Assembly: GCA_036250195.1 (NCBI GenBank)
Contig: JAVHZZ010000003.1
Coordinates: 344,970,875 to 345,034,874, forward strand
DNA: 64,000 bases
Reading direction: 5' to 3'
Source of the DNA: Mixophyes australis
Taxonomy: Eukaryota; Chordata; Amphibia; Anura; Limnodynastidae
Shown: piece after piece, positions 11,274-64,000 of the stretch
Position numbering within the stretch: position 1 is the first letter of the stretch
How the letters are laid out: every line of letters starts with the position of its first letter
The notes under the pieces: model-generated
The model's database searches: none
The model's input: the letters and a program-made list of their open reading frames with translations, nothing else
Told to the model about the DNA's origin: nothing
Made by a program: the position numbers and the translations under genes

Positions 11274-11597
11274 TTGTGTTCTGAATGGTAATATAGTTCA
11301 ACCAGAATGAGGTTTGAGCAATCTTGCCTCTCAAAATCACCTCTTTTTTTATGGCTGTATTTCTGGTAGTTTTCCAGGGAGTTTGTCAGTAAATCTTATC
11401 TTAGTAAATGTGGCTGTTTGTATTTTGATCATGTTAAAAACCATGATGGCAATTTGTAAAGTGGTGGTTTGTTAAACTGTTTTTCAGCCTTTTAACTGGC
11501 CGTTTGGACCTTTAGTACATTCGGCAGTTTTAAAATCTCTGGAAAAAATGCAGAAAAATGGTGGTTTCATCAAACCACTCTTTAGTAAATCTAGCCC

Positions 11598-12255
11598 TTA
11601 GAGTTAGGAATATAACTCACGGTGTAAGCCTTAAACTACTCAGTATTTCTGTGCTACATGCAAAAAATGCATTTGTACTCCTTTAATCACAACATGGTTT
11701 GCACAGAAGCAAATTTGCACATTTTTGCTAGCCACAAAGTGCTTTTATGTACCCAGTACATAGTAGATAACATTTTGGTCCTAAATAGAATAAAGAAAAC
11801 ATAGCCTTATATACGATCAGGCTACAGACACCATTTCTAGACAGGGGACTTTTCCACCCATCAGCCATAAAAACTCACAGCAGTCCAATGCAGGATGTAC
11901 ATGTAGGATCAGCTAGTTTTATTAAAGAGGTTAAACAAATTAAAACAACAAAATAAATGACGGTCTGCCTAACTTTAACTAATACATTTGACAATTCCTC
12001 TATAAGTGTGGAAGGAGCCAATATCCAGCTCACAAACAGCAGTTGGAAAGTTTAGCTAACTTACAAATAGCAGTTGTCTCTCCCTATGGAGAAGTTCAGC
12101 CTCTTTCCCCAAGTAATGAGACTGACTGAGCAAACTGATACCCTTAGATTACACCTTGCAGGTGAACTATTAATTAGCCTGTTCTCTGACTGACAGGTCA
12201 CAAGACTCAAAATGAGCCTAATGAATGAAGGCCCTCCCTCTCAAGTAAACTCTTG
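11598..12255. other. intergenic, nothing recognised
   Basis: No gene or clear repeat was seen between the TIR element and the next MITE. Confidence 0.45.
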
Positions 12256-12423
12256 GGGGTATATTTACTAAACTGTGGGTGTGAAAAAGTGGAGATGTTG
12301 CTTATAGCAACCAGTCGGATTCTAGCTGTCATTTTGTAGAATGTACTAAATAACTAGAATGTGATTGGTTGCTATGGGCAACATCTTCACTTTTTCAAAC
12401 CCGCACTTTAGTAAATATACCCC
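12256..12423. mobile_element. foldback MITE, TTTACTAA family, copy B, with TTG target duplication
   Basis: A 168-bp palindromic element, from ggggtatatttactaaac to gtaaatatacccc, is flanked by TTG at 12,253-12,255 and 12,424-12,426. The internal ctagctgtcattttgtagaa centre is shared with copy A. A 3-bp duplication is characteristic of PIF/Harbinger transposition. Confidence 0.8.
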
Positions 12424-12666
12424 TTGATCTGGCTCTTGATCCACTTTTGGGGATCTGTTTTTCCAATCCCAACAATTTTCTATGCAGTTGGAAACAACTT
12501 CAGATTTTAGGTATGGTTACTAAAACTGAAATGCTCAGTCCTGTATAAATTCAACCTCGAGAAAAATAAATAAATAAATATATATATATTCAAGTTAGTA
12601 AGTTATCAATTAGTTGGATGTAACTGTCAACTCTGTGTTGTTGTTTTTATATTAAATATCATCCAA

Positions 12667-12850
12667 ATCCATCCAGTGGAAAGCCTAGAATGGGATCCTC
12701 GGGTCAAAGTTCTGCCCAGTTTACACCAACGGGACGTCTGACCTGGATCTCAGACGTGTCTTCTGGGATCCAATGTTACCAGTCTGTGAAGTTCTAATCT
12801 ATCCAGTGGAAGGCCTAGAACAGGCTCCTTGGTCAAAGTACTGCCCAGCA
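12667..12850 (+). repeat. imperfect direct duplication, period 130 bp
   Basis: The segment starting atccatccagtggaaagcct at 12,667 recurs starting at 12,797 (atctatccagtggaaggcct), and similarity continues for about 55 bp to ctgcccag. Some 75 bp lie between the copies. No coding meaning was recognised. Confidence 0.65.
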
Positions 12851-12919
12851 TACTGGAGGTGCTACCGGGACCCTAATTCCCCTAAAACCTGTCCAGAATC
12901 CAACGGAACCACCTCGTGT

Positions 12920-13610
12920 TGGTTTCATCACAATCAGTGCAGGGGTGTCCATATGCATAACCGGACAGACGAAAAAAGACCAACTATTTTTATAGATAAG
13001 ATAGGAATAATATAGCACCAAAACTAAAATATAAGGCCATCAGCAGCTAACATAAGCTTATGTCATATAATATGCAAGATTTAATTTGACACAGACCAAG
13101 TTGTATGAGGTTATTTTCATATCCAGGACTATATTATCTTTACTCAGTTATACATTCCATCACAGACCTCTTTCATAATCAGTCATGTGACACAAGTGAC
13201 ATCACCAGTCTACAAATATAAATGATGACATCATTACTCACCAAATAAGGATGTATATTACATATATTCCCATCTCTTGTGTATATGACATTTCAGCCGG
13301 AAATATTAAATGAAATTAGATGTGTACTTCTAAACAAAAGGTTTAGGTTTTACATATAAAATGACAAGTGAGATGAATTTAGTAAATGTAACAATATAAA
13401 CAATGCGAAATCCCCAAAGTTTTATCAGAGCTGTGAAGTGCTATAAAACTGCCGGGGTGACCCCAGGGTAAAATGTCAGTGCTGGGCTGCACACGCTGGG
13501 GGTATGTGATAACAGGGCTGAGAGGAGTCACGTCCTGGAACACTGCGTCACCAGCAAGACCTTCACCCTGACAGCCATTACCGGCAAGAGAGGGCAAATC
13601 ATGGCAGCTT
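12920..13610. other. upstream flank of FBXO11, nothing recognised
   Basis: AT-rich, non-repetitive-looking sequence leading into the GC-rich promoter. No gene was seen. Distal regulatory elements are possible but not visible. Confidence 0.45.
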
Positions 13611-13668
13611 GTGAGCCACGACATGCCTCTAATTACAGCCGCCCGCACCCCGGTGGTTCGGACGCGCA

Positions 13669-13675
13669 TATAAAT
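13669..13675 (+). promoter_or_regulatory. TATA-like motif at the edge of the CpG island
   Basis: A tataaat sequence sits in gcgcatataaatatg. It is about 100 bp upstream of the CCAAT repeats, which is the reverse of the usual CCAAT-then-TATA order, so its use is doubtful. Confidence 0.3.
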
Positions 13676-13769
13676 ATGTGTACATACATCCCAGCTATGT
13701 GTTAGTGTTCAGTGCAACTCCACCCCAGCCACCATCTTCCTGCAGCCAGGGTCCGGCTGTGGTGTGTGT

Positions 13770-13892
13770 GAGAGAGACAGGGCTGCCGATTGGCTACGGG
13801 GGAGGTTGTGCGCTGTGTCGGGGGCTGTCGTTGGCTGCGGAGGCAGCAGCGCGTTGTGTCGAGGGCTGTGATTGGCCGCGGTAAGAGGGGGG
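13770..13892 (+). promoter_or_regulatory. three 41-bp tandem repeats with inverted CCAAT boxes
   Basis: The core ggctg-y-c-g-(a/g)ttggc-y-r-cgg recurs with exact 41-bp spacing: ATTGG at 13,789, GTTGG at 13,830 and ATTGG at 13,871. The second and third units are also alike upstream (cg(c/t)tgtgtcg(g/a)gggctgt). ATTGG is the reverse complement of CCAAT, the NF-Y site. The middle copy has lost the canonical first base. NF-Y sites spaced by about four helical turns just upstream of a CpG-island start would be a plausible activator array (inference). Confidence 0.7.
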
Positions 13893-13955
13893 GCAGGCTG
13901 TGACTGTGCGTCTTCCCCTCCCCCCAGCTGTGTGACTGTGTCTCTGGCGGTGTCA

Positions 13956-14018
13956 ATGGCTCCTCCTGCCGCGGACAGACGGGGCTTACGGGAGGGGATC
14001 TTTTCGGGGCTCCTGTGA
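13956..14018 (+). CDS. 20-codon upstream ORF in the FBXO11 5' leader
   Basis: The ORF runs from ATG at 13,956 to TGA at 14,016-14,018 and encodes MAPPAADRRGLREGIFSGLL. It is in a different frame from FBXO11 and ends 203 nt before the main ATG. Its context has T at -3 and G at +4, so it is weak to moderate. It matters only if transcription starts upstream of 13,956, which is not shown. No peptide function is implied; it may tune translation. Confidence 0.35.
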   Translation: MAPPAADRRGLREGIFSGLL

Positions 14019-14221
14019 GAGCTCCAGACACCGGCCACAGGGAGCGGGGGGACCGTACAGCGAGGACAGAGGAGCCGAGGACTGTGATAGCAGCCGCAGG
14101 TCGCATTCTTCTCTTATCTTCCTCTCTCTCTCTCTCACCCCGCACCGCTCGGCACCGACTCAGGGCGAGCCCAGCTCTGCGAGCAGCCAGGAGCCCGGCC
14201 CTCCTCCCCGACAGTCAGCAA

Positions 14222-63465
<49,244 letters not shown>

Positions 63466-64000
63466 ACTTATTACAAAGGGGGAAGTCCTGCCATTCTAAC
63501 AACTGTTAAAACACTTTTTATGTTGGAAAAAAAAAAAATTAAACAAAAAAATTTGCCCATTTCTGGAACACTGATGATACGATGATATTCAACCTGCCAA
63601 AAACCAAGGAAGTAGAGAGATGGACGAGGCAATATGTTGACTCAGGATATAAGGAAGAACTGGGCATTTTTTTTTTTAAGCATTACTATACTCGAAGACT
63701 TTCAGAAGGACAGAAGTGAAGAAAAAAAAAGCTACTGTTTTGTATAGATGCCTGTATCCTCTGCTGGTGTATTTACAGGTACCAGTCAGAGGTAGGCCTA
63801 TTCTGTAGACAGGCAGCATTTCCTGTAGCTGCCACACACACACGGACATGGGTACCAATAGCTTTTTGTAACATGGTAAAATGTGAGCTAGCACTTCTGC
63901 ATTTCTTTTGACTTTTTGTTTTTGTTTGTTTTTTTAAGATTTATTCAGATTGAGATATTTTAATGCTTTAATCTCATGTAGTTTTTTGTTTTTTTTTAAT
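63466..64000 (+). other. FBXO11: FBXO11 3' UTR, continuing past the window
   Basis: Non-coding sequence after the stop, with A- and T-rich tracts. An attaaac motif near 63,538 could act as a weak poly(A) signal, but no AATAAA with a convincing downstream element is seen, so the transcript probably ends beyond the right edge. Confidence 0.8.

Larger units (their letters stand above)
9889..11597. mobile_element. 1.7-kb non-autonomous DNA element with TIRs; hosts nested elements
   Basis: The left end ggggtagatttactaa and the right end ttagtaaatctagccc are inverted repeats. Similarity continues a little further inward (gttttaaactgcc near 9932 against ggcagttttaaa near 11,522). No transposase frame is present. 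The candidate 3-bp target sites are TGA (left) and TTA (right), an imperfect match. A MITE (10,238-10,411) and a long hairpin (10,950-11,273) lie within. The termini resemble the smaller MITEs at 12,256 and 48,265, suggesting a shared mobilising family. Confidence 0.55.

Noticed and set aside
13669..13675. TATA box as the main FBXO11 core promoter
   Set aside because: It lies upstream of the CCAAT repeats and about 290 bp before the uORF region, which does not fit a TATA-directed start close to the CpG-island centre.
13702..14145. Minus-strand open frames of 109-147 codons in the CpG island
   Set aside because: GC-rich, stop-poor promoter and 5' UTR sequence. The composition is low-complexity Ser/Pro/Arg, with no recognisable domain, and the plus strand explains the region.
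14015..14221. In-frame N-terminal extension of FBXO11 from a GTG at 14,015
   Set aside because: There is no ATG in the upstream open frame, and ATG 14,222 matches the conserved vertebrate start MNSVRAANRRP.

Overview
The window is vertebrate nuclear DNA with a single protein-coding gene, FBXO11, on the + strand. It most likely comes from an amphibian, probably a frog. The reasons are large repeat-rich introns, an FBXO11 protein nearly identical to the mammalian one through its core, and a repeat set typical of amphibian genomes: CR1- and L2-type LINEs, Tc1 elements, hAT elements, a DIRS tyrosine-recombinase retrotransposon and many foldback MITEs. The order (frog versus other amphibian) is inferred from repeat types and is not proven.

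Layout. Positions 1-13,600 are intergenic and mostly transposon-derived: a nearly complete but broken CR1-like LINE (341-4889), a dead Tc1 element (5963-7551), a (TA)n tract, a 5'-truncated L2-like LINE (8221-9227), and a 1.7-kb TIR-bounded element (9889-11,597) holding two further nested foldback elements. A short exon-like, lysine-rich open stretch sits at 9779-9895. A CpG-rich promoter (about 13,610-14,520) carries three 41-bp repeats with inverted CCAAT boxes and a 20-codon upstream ORF.

FBXO11 occupies 14,222-63,465 in 23 coding exons. Every intron is GT-AG and the reading frame is continuous, giving 879 residues: a basic N-terminus, an F-box (111-152), a long right-handed beta-helix, and a C-terminal UBR-type zinc finger (about 785-856). 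The 3' UTR runs off the right edge. Intron 1 is 25.2 kb and intron 2 is 6.6 kb. The remaining introns are 75 to 3223 nt.

The most interesting structures are in the introns. The 3' end of intron 6 is a degenerate minisatellite whose unit is the splice acceptor plus the first 15 nt of exon 7, with two decoy AGs and a 25-bp-arm hairpin inside. Intron 10 is almost entirely one DIRS retrotransposon with intact architecture (inverted termini plus an internal complementary region). It ends 24 nt before exon 11, so the branch point probably lies inside it. Intron 18 holds a 1.5-kb element with ~350-nt inverted arms. Two foldback elements of exactly 232 bp, one of them inside a Tc1 copy, belong to one family. 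I found no prokaryote-type operon, CRISPR array or defence system, no tRNA or rRNA gene, and no second intact host gene.
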